NCBI GenBank assembly: GCA_024666565.1
Contig: CP088295.1
Span: 496,001 to 560,000, forward strand
Length of the DNA stretch: 64,000 bases
Source: Svornostia abyssi
GTDB lineage: Bacteria > Actinomycetota > Thermoleophilia > Solirubrobacterales > Solirubrobacteraceae
Reading direction: 5' to 3'
The first letter of the stretch is position 1; the number at the start of each line of letters is the position of its first letter. The notes under the pieces were generated by a model. The model had not been told where the DNA came from. It saw only the letters and a list, made by a program, of their open reading frames with translations, and ran no database searches. Below are positions 9,650 through 17,222 of this stretch, piece by piece. Position numbers and translations under genes: made by a program.

Positions 9650-11328
9650 GCACCCTGCGCTTCACCGAGGAGATGGACGGCTTTCTGAGCTTCGACGCCG
9701 TCGAGGACGATGACCACGAGCGGGGCCGCCGCCGCGGTGAGGACGCCGGCACCGCCGCGATGTTCCAGCTCACGATCGAGGTCGACGACGACGATGCGTT
9801 CCTCGCCGACCCCGACCATGCCGCCACCGCGCGCGGCTGGGTGCGGATCGGGGGCCCGCTCGGCGACGTCCCGCTGCCCGTCGGCGACGGCGTCTTCAAC
9901 CTGTTCCCCGACGGGCCGGACGAGCGGCGGCGCGAGATGCGCTACGTCCTGCCGTTCACGGCCCCGGACGGCCGGGCGCTCGTGCTCACCGGCGAGAAGC
10001 ACGTCGAGGACGGCCCCGGCTTCGACCTGTGGACGGACACGACGACGCTGTTCACCGAGGTCCGCGACGCGGTCAGCGGCGAGCGGGTCGCGATCGGCAT
10101 CCTGCGCCTGACGGCCGGGGACTTCCTGCGCCAGATGATGACCGTGCGGGCCAACGGCGCGGACGCCCCGGCGTCGTTCGGGCTGTTCTTCGCCAAGACG
10201 CTGTGGCAGGTGTACGGCAAGCGCGAGCTCCCCGACGGGATCCGCCGCCGCCCGCCCGCGCCGCGCACGCCGCCGCTGGAACTGGAGGAGCGGATCGTCC
10301 CGTACACGACCGAAGACGGCTTCACCGGCCACCTGGTCAACGTCCGGGCCGCGGGCGCCGAACCGCACCTCGGCCCGGTGTACATGGCGGCCGGCTCGTC
10401 GGTGCGCACGAACGTGTTCCGGGCGCCGATCAGCGAGAACATCGTCGAGCGGCTGGCCCGCGAGGGCTACGACGTGTGGCTGAACGAGTGGCGCGCCAGC
10501 ATCGTGCACCCGCGCAACGCCTGGTCGCTGGACGAGGGCGCGCTGTACGACCACCCCGAGGGCGTGCGCACCGTCGTGCGCGAGACGGGCGCCGAGACGG
10601 TGAAGGCGCTCGTGCACTGCCAGGGCAGCTCGTCGTTCTTCATGGGCCTCGTCAGCGGGTTGATGCCGCAGGTCGACACGGTGGTCTGCAACGCGATGGC
10701 GCTGCACCCCGTCGTGCCGCCGCTCTCGAGGGTGAAGATCGTCGGGCTCACGCCGGTGATGGCGCGGTTCACCGAGTTCGTCGACATCGGCTGGGGGATC
10801 AACCCGCAGACGTGGCTATCCCGGCTCATCCGCGGCTACGTCCGCGCGACGCACCACGAGTGCGACAACCTCGTCTGCCAGATCTCGAGCTTCTTCTACG
10901 GGCACGGCGACTCGACGATGTGGGACCACGCGAAGCTCTCGCCCGAAACCCACGACTGGCTGACCGACGAGTTCGAGTGGATCCCCATCCGCTTCTTCTC
11001 CCAGATGCGACGCAGCATCCGGCGCGGGCATCTCGTCTGGGACCGGCCGCACCCCGGCGTTCCGGCCGACCTGTGCGCGCAGCCGCCGCAGACCGACGCG
11101 CAGATCACGTTCCTGCAGGGCACGGCGAACCGCTGCTTTGCCCCCGACAGCCAGGCCCGCTCGTTCGCGTGGTTCGACGAGCACCAGCCCGGGCGGCATC
11201 GGCTGCGCCAGTTGCGTGGCTACGGGCACTTCGACTGCTGGATGGGCGACGACGCGCCGATCGACGTCTTCCCCGTCGTCCTCGACGCGCTGAACATCGT
11301 TCCCTCGCGCGTTACGCCCGTCGCCTGA
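9646..11328 (+). CDS. alpha/beta hydrolase partner of the GMC oxidoreductase, 560 aa
   Basis: The N-terminal part (residues 1-220) is an all-beta/acidic domain, FTEEMDGFLSF followed by a GDGVFNLF-type segment, that usually accompanies GMC oxidases. The C-terminal part is an alpha/beta-hydrolase core. The nucleophile elbow reads VHCQGSS (about residue 323), giving Cys where most esterases have Ser, as in PHA synthases and dienelactone hydrolases. The Asp and His partners lie toward the C-terminus (GYGHFDCWMG). Related proteins elsewhere are fused to a GMC oxidase; here the two are adjacent, coupled ORFs. The start is ATG 9646 (ATGA overlap). A lipid ester or thioester substrate is inferred. 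Confidence 0.8.
   Translation: MSTLRFTEEMDGFLSFDAVEDDDHERGRRRGEDAGTAAMFQLTIEVDDDDAFLADPDHAATARGWVRIGGPLGDVPLPVGDGVFNLFPDGPDERRREMRYVLPFTAPDGRALVLTGEKHVEDGPGFDLWTDTTTLFTEVRDAVSGERVAIGILRLTAGDFLRQMMTVRANGADAPASFGLFFAKTLWQVYGKRELPDGIRRRPPAPRTPPLELEERIVPYTTEDGFTGHLVNVRAAGAEPHLGPVYMAAGSSVRTNVFRAPISENIVERLAREGYDVWLNEWRASIVHPRNAWSLDEGALYDHPEGVRTVVRETGAETVKALVHCQGSSSFFMGLVSGLMPQVDTVVCNAMALHPVVPPLSRVKIVGLTPVMARFTEFVDIGWGINPQTWLSRLIRGYVRATHHECDNLVCQISSFFYGHGDSTMWDHAKLSPETHDWLTDEFEWIPIRFFSQMRRSIRRGHLVWDRPHPGVPADLCAQPPQTDAQITFLQGTANRCFAPDSQARSFAWFDEHQPGRHRLRQLRGYGHFDCWMGDDAPIDVFPVVLDALNIVPSRVTPVA
11291..11314 (+). promoter_or_regulatory. ECF-sigma-like promoter upstream of the peroxidase gene
   Basis: TGAAC, 14 bases, CGTTA, followed by CGCC as in the copy at 3857-3880. 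It lies inside the last codons of the hydrolase gene, 41 bases before the peroxidase ATG, leaving a short leader with a GGGAG ribosome-binding site. Confidence 0.4.
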
Positions 11329-11355
11329 CGGCCCGCACACGCAGGGAGACAGCGC

Positions 11356-12936
11356 ATGATCGGCAGCACGGTACGCAGCGGGCCCGCAGGGCCCGGGACC
11401 ACATCGAACCCCGGGACCGCCGCGAGGGCCCTCGCCGCTGCCCCGCCGCCCGCGGCCCACGGCGCCGGCGCTGACCGCGGGCGCGACCGCACGCCCCGCT
11501 CGTCGACGGACCACGGCAGGTTCGGCCGCATGTTCCGGACGGCCCCCGTCTTCGAGGTCCCGCGCGCGGCGCTCCTCGAGCTCGGCGCCCGCATGGTGGC
11601 CGCCGACGTCCCCGACCTCCCCGAAGACCTTCCGGACCCCGCAGCGAACCCGGCGATCCCCGCCGGCTACACGTACCTCGGGCAGTTCGTCGACCACGAC
11701 ATCACGTTCGACCCGGTCTCCAGCCTGCAGCGCCAGCACGACCCCGACGCGCTGGAGCATTTCCGCACCCCGCGGCTCGACCTCGACGCCGTCTACGGGC
11801 GCGGCCCCGCCGAGCAGCCGTACCTGTACGACGACGAGGACCCCGTGAAGCTGCGGCTGGCCGGACCCGACCTGCCGCGCATCGGCAACGTCGCGCTCAT
11901 CGGCGATGCGCGCAACGACGAGAACCTCATCATCAGCCAGCTCCACGCGGTCTTCCTGCGCTTCCACAACGCGGTCGTCGACATGGTGCGGGCCGAAGGC
12001 GGCATCGCGCCGGGCGACGTGCTCGCGGAGGCCCAGCGCCGCGTCCGCTGGCATTACCAGTGGGTCGTTCTCAACGACCTCCTGCCCCGCCTGTGCGGCG
12101 AAGACGTCATGCACGACGTGCTGCACCGCGACGAGTTCGTCGTCACCACCGGCTGGACGCCCGACCCGGCGCCCCTGAACCCGCTCGACCCCGGCCACCC
12201 CATGAGCAGCACGACCGAGGTCATCCGGCCGCGCCTGCGCTTCTACCACTTCGACCGCGCCCCGTTCATCCCGATCGAGTTCTCCGCCGCCGCGTACCGG
12301 TTCGGCCACGCGATGGTGCGGCAGAGCTATTTCCTCAACGACGTCGTGCGCGAGCAGATGAGCGGCCTGCGCGTCCCGCTGTCCAGCGACAGCCCCGACC
12401 CGCTGGCGAACCTCAACGGCCACCGCCCGCTGCCCCCGGGATGGGCGATCGACTGGAAGTACTTCTTCCGCGCGAGCGGCGAGCGGCACCGCCCGCAGCC
12501 GAGCAACCGCATTGACGACCGGCTCGTCGCCCCCCTCGGCCGGCTGCACGGCACGGACGGGACGGCCGCCATGCGGTCGCTGGCAGCGCGCAACCTGCTG
12601 CGCGGTGACGCGCTCGGCGTGCCGTCCGGGCAGGCGGTGGCGCGCGCGATGTCGGTCGACCCGCTTCCCGCGTCGCGGCTGGGGCTCGAGGCGCTCCCCG
12701 CGCTCGAGCGCCACACGCCGCTCTGGTACTACGTGCTGCGCGAAGCTGGCGAGCTGTGCCAAGGGTGCTGCCTCGGCCCCGTGGGCGGGCGGATCGTCGC
12801 GGAGACGATCGTCGGCCTCGTGGCGGGCGACCCGCTGTCGTACCTGCGCACCGAGCCGGGCTGGACACCGACGCTGCCGTTCGCCGGCGACACGTTCCGC
12901 ATGCCCGACCTCATCGCGGTCGCGCAGCCCGACTGA
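11356..12936 (+). CDS. animal-type (cyclooxygenase superfamily) haem peroxidase, 526 aa
   Basis: Haem peroxidase of the myeloperoxidase/cyclooxygenase superfamily. The distal His motif YLGQFVDHDITFDP is at about residues 108-121, with Asp next to the His. The catalytic Arg-x-x-Glu block is GDARNDENL (about 182). The proximal haem ligand is in YRFGHAMVRQ (about 314). The first 60 residues are low-complexity Ala/Gly/Pro and show no signal peptide. The ATG at 11356 has GGGAG 7 bases upstream. Such peroxidases are scattered in bacteria. Its place behind a GMC oxidase and a hydrolase, under a matching promoter motif, suggests oxidation of a lipid or phenolic product. Confidence 0.92.
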   Translation: MIGSTVRSGPAGPGTTSNPGTAARALAAAPPPAAHGAGADRGRDRTPRSSTDHGRFGRMFRTAPVFEVPRAALLELGARMVAADVPDLPEDLPDPAANPAIPAGYTYLGQFVDHDITFDPVSSLQRQHDPDALEHFRTPRLDLDAVYGRGPAEQPYLYDDEDPVKLRLAGPDLPRIGNVALIGDARNDENLIISQLHAVFLRFHNAVVDMVRAEGGIAPGDVLAEAQRRVRWHYQWVVLNDLLPRLCGEDVMHDVLHRDEFVVTTGWTPDPAPLNPLDPGHPMSSTTEVIRPRLRFYHFDRAPFIPIEFSAAAYRFGHAMVRQSYFLNDVVREQMSGLRVPLSSDSPDPLANLNGHRPLPPGWAIDWKYFFRASGERHRPQPSNRIDDRLVAPLGRLHGTDGTAAMRSLAARNLLRGDALGVPSGQAVARAMSVDPLPASRLGLEALPALERHTPLWYYVLREAGELCQGCCLGPVGGRIVAETIVGLVAGDPLSYLRTEPGWTPTLPFAGDTFRMPDLIAVAQPD

Positions 12937-12957
12937 ACATCGTGCGCCCGTCGGTCA
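12934..12957 (+). promoter_or_regulatory. degenerate third copy of the ECF-like motif
   Basis: TGAAC, 14 bases, GGTCA, then CGCCCG, 12 bases before the decarboxylase ATG. The -35-like half and spacing match the copies at 3857 and 11291. The -10-like half differs at two bases, so this copy is weaker evidence. Confidence 0.25.
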
Positions 12958-12969
12958 CGCCCGTGGGGC

Positions 12970-14508
12970 ATGACCGACGACGACGCTCCGTACCTGCGCG
13001 CCCTCTCCCGCTTCGCCGGACGTGACCCGGGCCGCCTCACCGTCCCCGGCCACAAGGGCGGCGCCGCCGCGTGCGGCGAGCAGCTCACCACGCTCGGCGC
13101 CGAGGCGCACGCCCTCGACGTCCCGACGCTCATCGACGGCGTCGACGTGCTCCTCGGCGACGCCGCCGGCCTGGACCCGTTCGCGCACGCCGAGACGCTC
13201 GCCGCGAAGGCGTGGGGCGCACGGCGGACGTGGTTCCTGACCGGCGGGGCGTCGCAGGGGAACCTCGCGGCGTGTCTCGCGGTCGCGCAGGGATCGTCGC
13301 GGCGGGTCGTCGTCCAGCGCACCGTGCACGGGAGCACGATCAACGGCCTCATCGTGGCGGGGCTCGATCCGGCGTTCGTCGCGCCCGAGGTCGACGAGCG
13401 TCTGGGGATCGCCCACTGCGTCACCGCCGCAGCGCTCGATCGCGCGCTCGCGTCCACACCCGGTGCGGCCGCCGCGTTCGTCGTCTCGCCGACGTACTAC
13501 GGCGCGGTGGCGGACGTCGCCGCCCTGGCACAGGTCGCGCATGCGCACGGCGTGCCGCTCGTGGTCGACGAGGCCTGGGGCGCGCACCTGCCGTTCAGCG
13601 ACCGGCTCCCGGACGCCGCGCTGCGCGCCGGGGCCGACGTCGTCATCTGCAGCCCGCACAAGCACCTCGGGAGCCTGACCGGCTCGGCTCTGCTGCACGT
13701 CGGCCAGAGCGCGGAGGGGATCGACGAGGAGCGGCTGGGCCGCGCCCTGCGGCTGGTGTCGAGCACGAGTCCGAGCAGCCTGCTGCGCGCGTCCCTCGAC
13801 GCCGCGCGGCGGCGGGCCGTGTGCGACGGCGGCGCGCTCCTCGACGGCATGGTGGCCGCGCTCGCCGACCTGCGCGAGCGGATCGGCTGGGTGCCGGGAT
13901 TCTCGACGCTGGACGGCGCGCGCCTCGCGGAGATCGACGGCGTGGCCGGACACGACCCGCTGCGCCTCGTCATCGACGTCCGCGACAGCGGCGCCACCGG
14001 ACACACGTGGGGCCGGCTGCTGCGCGACCTGGCCGACATCGAGGTGGAGCTCTGCGAGGAGCACGTCGTGGTTGCCGTCTTCGGCCTCGGGGAGGACGTC
14101 GAGGCCGCGGGCGCGCGGCTGCTCCCGGCGCTCGCGCGTGCCCGGTCGCGGGTGGCCCGCCGGCCGGTGCGCGCGGCCGCGTCGTCGTCGGCGCCGCGGC
14201 TGGCGCCCCGCCTGCGCTGCACACCGCGTGATGCCTTCCTGGCTGCCCGAGAGCCGGTCGCCCTGTGCGACGCCGTGGGTCGCGTGGCCGCCGAGCCGCT
14301 CATTCCCTATCCGCCGGGAATCCCGCTGGTCCTCCCCGGCGAGGAGCTCGACGCGGTGGTGCTCGCCCGGGCCCGGGCGGCGGTCCGCGCCGGCACGGTG
14401 ATGCGCGGCGCCGCCGACCCCCGGCTCCGCACCATCCTCGTCGTCGGGCAGGCCGACGGCGCCGCCACCGGCCTGGAGGGCGCCGCGCCCGCCGCGGCGC
14501 TGGCGTGA
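12970..14508 (+). CDS. Orn/Lys/Arg decarboxylase family PLP enzyme, 512 aa
   Basis: Fold-type I PLP-dependent basic amino acid decarboxylase of the compact SpeA/Cad-like group. It has the N-terminal PGHKGG motif (residues 26-31), FLTGGASQGNLA (about 90), VDEAWGAH for the PLP pyridine (about 200) and the PLP-lysine motif CSPHKHLGSLTG (about 227). The C-terminal domain has LIPYPPGIPLVLPGE, typical of this family. The start ATG 12970 follows a weak GTGGGG. It ends in TGATG, overlapping the DMT transporter start by one base, suggesting the exporter handles its product, a polyamine or amine. The exact substrate is not decided by sequence. Confidence 0.88.
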   Translation: MTDDDAPYLRALSRFAGRDPGRLTVPGHKGGAAACGEQLTTLGAEAHALDVPTLIDGVDVLLGDAAGLDPFAHAETLAAKAWGARRTWFLTGGASQGNLAACLAVAQGSSRRVVVQRTVHGSTINGLIVAGLDPAFVAPEVDERLGIAHCVTAAALDRALASTPGAAAAFVVSPTYYGAVADVAALAQVAHAHGVPLVVDEAWGAHLPFSDRLPDAALRAGADVVICSPHKHLGSLTGSALLHVGQSAEGIDEERLGRALRLVSSTSPSSLLRASLDAARRRAVCDGGALLDGMVAALADLRERIGWVPGFSTLDGARLAEIDGVAGHDPLRLVIDVRDSGATGHTWGRLLRDLADIEVELCEEHVVVAVFGLGEDVEAAGARLLPALARARSRVARRPVRAAASSSAPRLAPRLRCTPRDAFLAAREPVALCDAVGRVAAEPLIPYPPGIPLVLPGEELDAVVLARARAAVRAGTVMRGAADPRLRTILVVGQADGAATGLEGAAPAAALA

Positions 14509-15353
14509 TGCTCGGCATGGTGCTGGCCGTCGGCGCGAGCGTCGCGTGGGGCGGGTCGGACTTCGTCGCGGGGCTGACGAGCCGCCGCCGGCCGCTCCTG
14601 GCGGTCCTCGTCGGCTCGCAGGTGATCGGGCTGCTGGCCGTGCTCGTCACGCTCGCCGTGTCGACCCCGGGGCTGCCGCCGGGCGACGCCGTCGCGTACG
14701 CCCTCGCCGCGGGCCTCGCCGAGGTGGCTGCGTTCGCCGCGCTGTACCGCGGGCTGGCCCGCGGCCCGATGGGCATCGTCGCGCCGATCGCGGCGCTGGG
14801 CGGGGCGGTGCCGCTCGCCGTGGGCCTGGCGGTGGGCGAGCACCCCGGTGTGGTGCCCGCGGCCGGCCTCGTCATCGCACTCGGCGGTGTGGCGCTCGTG
14901 AGCACCGAGCGCGAGCGCGGCGCCGGCCCGGTCCTCGGCGGCCTGCTGCTGGCAGGCGGCGCGGCGGTCGGCTTCGGTCTGTTCTTCGTGCTCATGGCGG
15001 CGGCGACCGAGGCGGGCGGCGCGACCTGGGCCGTGGCCGCGAGCCGCGGCGGCGCTGTTGCGGTGCTGCTCGTCGCGGTGGTGGTGATGGGCGGCGTGCG
15101 CCTGGAGCGCGGCGACGCCGCGCCGCTCGCCGCGATCGGGCTGCTCGACATCGCCGCGAACGCGCTGTTCGCCCTCGCACTGACCGCGGGGGTGGACCCG
15201 GTGGTCAGCGCGATCGGGTCGCTCTACCCGCTGACGACCGTGGTGCTCGCGCAGCTCGTCCTCGACGAGCGGCTGACGCCGGCGCAGGGGGTGGGGGTCG
15301 TCACGACGCTGGCGGGCGTCGCGGTGGTGGGCCTGACCGGGGCGGGGGCTTAG
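14508..15353 (+). CDS. EamA-type DMT superfamily transporter, 281 aa
   Basis: Ten predicted membrane helices in two EamA-like halves (WGGSDFVAGL at the first helix; SLYPLTTVVLAQLVLDERLTP near the end, the classic second-half signature). It probably exports a small metabolite. It is translationally coupled to the decarboxylase: ATG 14508 overlaps TGA (GTG 14505 is also possible). Its TAG stop (15351-15353) overlaps the convergent marR stop (TTAG). Confidence 0.85.
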   Translation: MLGMVLAVGASVAWGGSDFVAGLTSRRRPLLAVLVGSQVIGLLAVLVTLAVSTPGLPPGDAVAYALAAGLAEVAAFAALYRGLARGPMGIVAPIAALGGAVPLAVGLAVGEHPGVVPAAGLVIALGGVALVSTERERGAGPVLGGLLLAGGAAVGFGLFFVLMAAATEAGGATWAVAASRGGAVAVLLVAVVVMGGVRLERGDAAPLAAIGLLDIAANALFALALTAGVDPVVSAIGSLYPLTTVVLAQLVLDERLTPAQGVGVVTTLAGVAVVGLTGAGA

Positions 15354-15787
15354 GCTGCTGCGGCGAGCTTGCGGCAGATCTCGGTGAGCGAGCGCTTCTC
15401 GTCCTCGTCGAGCACGCTGAACGCCGCCGAAACGCGCTCGGTGTGCTCGGGGAACAGCCGGTCGACGAGCTCGCTGCCGGCCTCGGTGATCGCGACCAGC
15501 ACCATCCGCCGGTCAGATGCGGGCCGACGCCGCGTGACGAACCCCCGCTGCTGCAGCGTGGAGACGACCTCGGTGGCGTTCGCCTTCGATGTCCGCAGCC
15601 GGTGGCGCAGCGCACGCAGCTCAAGCTCGCCTCCCGCAGTGGTCAGGACGACGAGGACGGAGAACCCGGTGGCGGACAGCCCCTCGCGCTCGAGGTCGGC
15701 GCTCAGGCGCCGACGGACCGACGACTCTGCGCGGATCAACGACTCCAGCGCGCGGTGGGCCAAGAGATCGCCGGGATGCAGGGTCAT
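15350..15787 (-). CDS. MarR-family transcriptional regulator, 145 aa
   Basis: Winged-helix MarR repressor. The recognition region is LRHRLRTSKANATEVVSTLQQRG (about residues 60-82), followed by the beta-wing RRPASDRRMVLVAITEAG. The length is standard. It is divergent from the SnoaL-like gene at 15839 with 51 bases between, so it probably regulates that gene and itself. The start is ATG 15787, with a TACGGT -10 box 12 bases upstream. The stop overlaps the DMT transporter stop. Confidence 0.9.
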   Translation of the reverse strand: MTLHPGDLLAHRALESLIRAESSVRRRLSADLEREGLSATGFSVLVVLTTAGGELELRALRHRLRTSKANATEVVSTLQQRGFVTRRRPASDRRMVLVAITEAGSELVDRLFPEHTERVSAAFSVLDEDEKRSLTEICRKLAAAA

Positions 15788-15802
15788 GAGCCGGGGTGAA
15801 CC

Positions 15803-15829
15803 GTATCCCCCGGACCGGACAACGGATAC
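15803..15829. promoter_or_regulatory. divergent promoters forming an inverted repeat
   Basis: GTATCC-N15-GGATAC between marR and the SnoaL-like gene. The arms contain the two outward -10 boxes: TACCGT (15827-15832, plus), 6 bases from ATG 15839, and TACGGT (minus) toward marR. A dimeric repressor binding the arms would block both promoters; MarR itself is the obvious candidate. Confidence 0.4.
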
Positions 15830-15838
15830 CGTCCCACC

Positions 15839-16246
15839 ATGTCCACCGTCACCCCGCACGCCCGCTTCCGCACCGCCGTGGAGGGCGGCGACATCGAGGG
15901 TGCGCTCGCCTGCCTCGCCGACGACGTCGTCTTCCACAGCCCGGCGGTCCACCGCCCGTACAAGGGCAGGGAATCGGTGGGCGGCCTGCTGCGCTGCGTC
16001 TTCGACACGTTCGAGGACTTCCGCTACACCGACGAGCTCCACGCCGAGGACGGCAGCGCGATCCTCGTGTTCCGCGCGCGCGTGCAGGACCGCGACGTCG
16101 AAGGCATCGACCTGCTGCGCTTCGCCGCCGACGGGCAGATCGCGGACTTCACGGTCATGGTCCGTCCCGCGTCGGGCCTCATGGCGCTGCTGCAGGAGAT
16201 GGGGCCGAAGGTCGAGGCCGCCGGCGTGAAGCCTGCCGACGACTAG
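15839..16246 (+). CDS. SnoaL/NTF2-like protein, 135 aa
   Basis: Small alpha+beta barrel protein. The pattern is FRTAVEGGDIEGALACLADDVVFHSP (helix then first strand), a YKGRESV loop and a C-terminal strand with FTVMVRPASGL. This fits SnoaL-like and limonene-epoxide-hydrolase-like folds; no catalytic set is secure. The start follows a TACCGT box by 6 bases (leaderless). It is divergent from marR, the likely regulator. The TAG stop overlaps that of the convergent SRPBCC gene (CTAG). Confidence 0.8.
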   Translation: MSTVTPHARFRTAVEGGDIEGALACLADDVVFHSPAVHRPYKGRESVGGLLRCVFDTFEDFRYTDELHAEDGSAILVFRARVQDRDVEGIDLLRFAADGQIADFTVMVRPASGLMALLQEMGPKVEAAGVKPADD

Positions 16247-16689
16247 GTCGCCGCGAGCGTGCGATCCACTCCCGGCAGGCTCTCGGCGACGCCCTTCTGC
16301 AGGCCCGTCCGGACCAGCGGGGTGATGCCGGGAATCGCCGAGGACACGCGGATCCGGTAGTCAAGATGCGTGCCGCCGGACGGCGTCGGCGAGAAGACCT
16401 GGATGCCGACATGGTTGCGCAGCGGCGTCACGCCGCCCGTGATCTTGTAGACGATCTTCTCGTTCGGGACGACTTCGGTGTTCGTCTCGACGAATGGAAG
16501 CAACGGGCCGATCCGCAGCTCGCGGGCGGACCCGACACCGTTGCGCTGCCCGTCGGTGCCGTCAGACAGCCGCCTGATCTTCGTCCCCGGGAACACCGCT
16601 TCGAGGTTCTCGTGCTCGGCGAGGTAGGCGAAAACCTTCTCGACCGGTGCGGTGAAGTCGTAGGTGACGTGGACCCAGGAGGCGCGCAT
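16243..16689 (-). CDS. SRPBCC (polyketide cyclase/START-like) protein, 148 aa
   Basis: Helix-grip fold: an N-terminal strand WVHVTYDFTAPVEKVFAYLAEHENLEAVFPG, a central beta-sheet with GTHLDYRIRV, and a long C-terminal helix. Such proteins bind or modify hydrophobic ligands, but no ligand can be named. The start ATG 16689 has GGGGAGGA 7 bases upstream. The stop shares CTAG with the preceding plus-strand gene. Confidence 0.8.
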   Translation of the reverse strand: MRASWVHVTYDFTAPVEKVFAYLAEHENLEAVFPGTKIRRLSDGTDGQRNGVGSARELRIGPLLPFVETNTEVVPNEKIVYKITGGVTPLRNHVGIQVFSPTPSGGTHLDYRIRVSSAIPGITPLVRTGLQKGVAESLPGVDRTLAAT

Positions 16690-16724
16690 CGGCGCATCCT
16701 CCCCGATCGGCGGCAGGCGGTGCG

Positions 16725-17222
16725 TTACCGCTCGAGGACGACGATCGCCGACGGCGCGGGGCCGCAGCGCCCGATGCGCGCGCTGAACCGCACGCCGAAC
16801 ACCCCGAGCGGCCGCACCCGCACGCGCGGGACGTCGCCGCCGGCCTGACCCGAGGCCGCGGTCAGGACGAGCTCGATGAGGCTGCCGCCGCTCTCGGCGT
16901 TCGCGTCGGCGGGCAGCAGGAACTCGCCGAGGTGACGGTTCACCGCCGCGGTCTCGTCGATGCCGAGCAGATCCTCCGCGGCGCTGGAGAGCGCGCAGAT
17001 CGCCATGCGGTTGTCGACGACGAGGAAGGGATCGGCGGGAGCCGGCGCCACGTCGGCCGACGCCTGAAGCACCAGACCGAGGTCACAGTGCTGGCAGACC
17101 CGGGTGGCGCCGACGGGGGCGTGGTCAGGATCGGGCTCGCGGCCGCAGTGCCCACAGAACGCGCGCAGCTCGACGGCCTCGCCTCCCGACCAGCCGGGAA
17201 GTCCGTGTACCGACGCGGTCAT
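16725..17222 (-). CDS. zinc-ribbon plus PAS-like sensor protein, 165 aa
   Basis: The N-terminal zinc ribbon has CGHCG (about residues 23-27) and CQHC (about 43-46). A PAS-like fold follows (DPFLVVDNRMAICALSSAAEDLLGIDE, then HLGEFLLPAD). No output domain is present, so it may act as a partner or ligand sensor. ATG 17222 overlaps the stop of the MerR-type gene (ATGA), so the two are coupled. A joint role in one regulatory unit is inferred from that coupling. Confidence 0.7.
   Translation of the reverse strand: MTASVHGLPGWSGGEAVELRAFCGHCGREPDPDHAPVGATRVCQHCDLGLVLQASADVAPAPADPFLVVDNRMAICALSSAAEDLLGIDETAAVNRHLGEFLLPADANAESGGSLIELVLTAASGQAGGDVPRVRVRPLGVFGVRFSARIGRCGPAPSAIVVLER

Noticed and set aside
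7954..11328. A single fused GMC-hydrolase protein in one frame
   Set aside because: The middle of that frame (about 9065-9645) is out of frame with the GMC C-terminus. The true GMC end is in the next frame and stops at 9649.
12934..12957. A genuine third ECF promoter
   Set aside because: Kept only at low confidence: the -10-like half differs at two positions, so it may be a relic.
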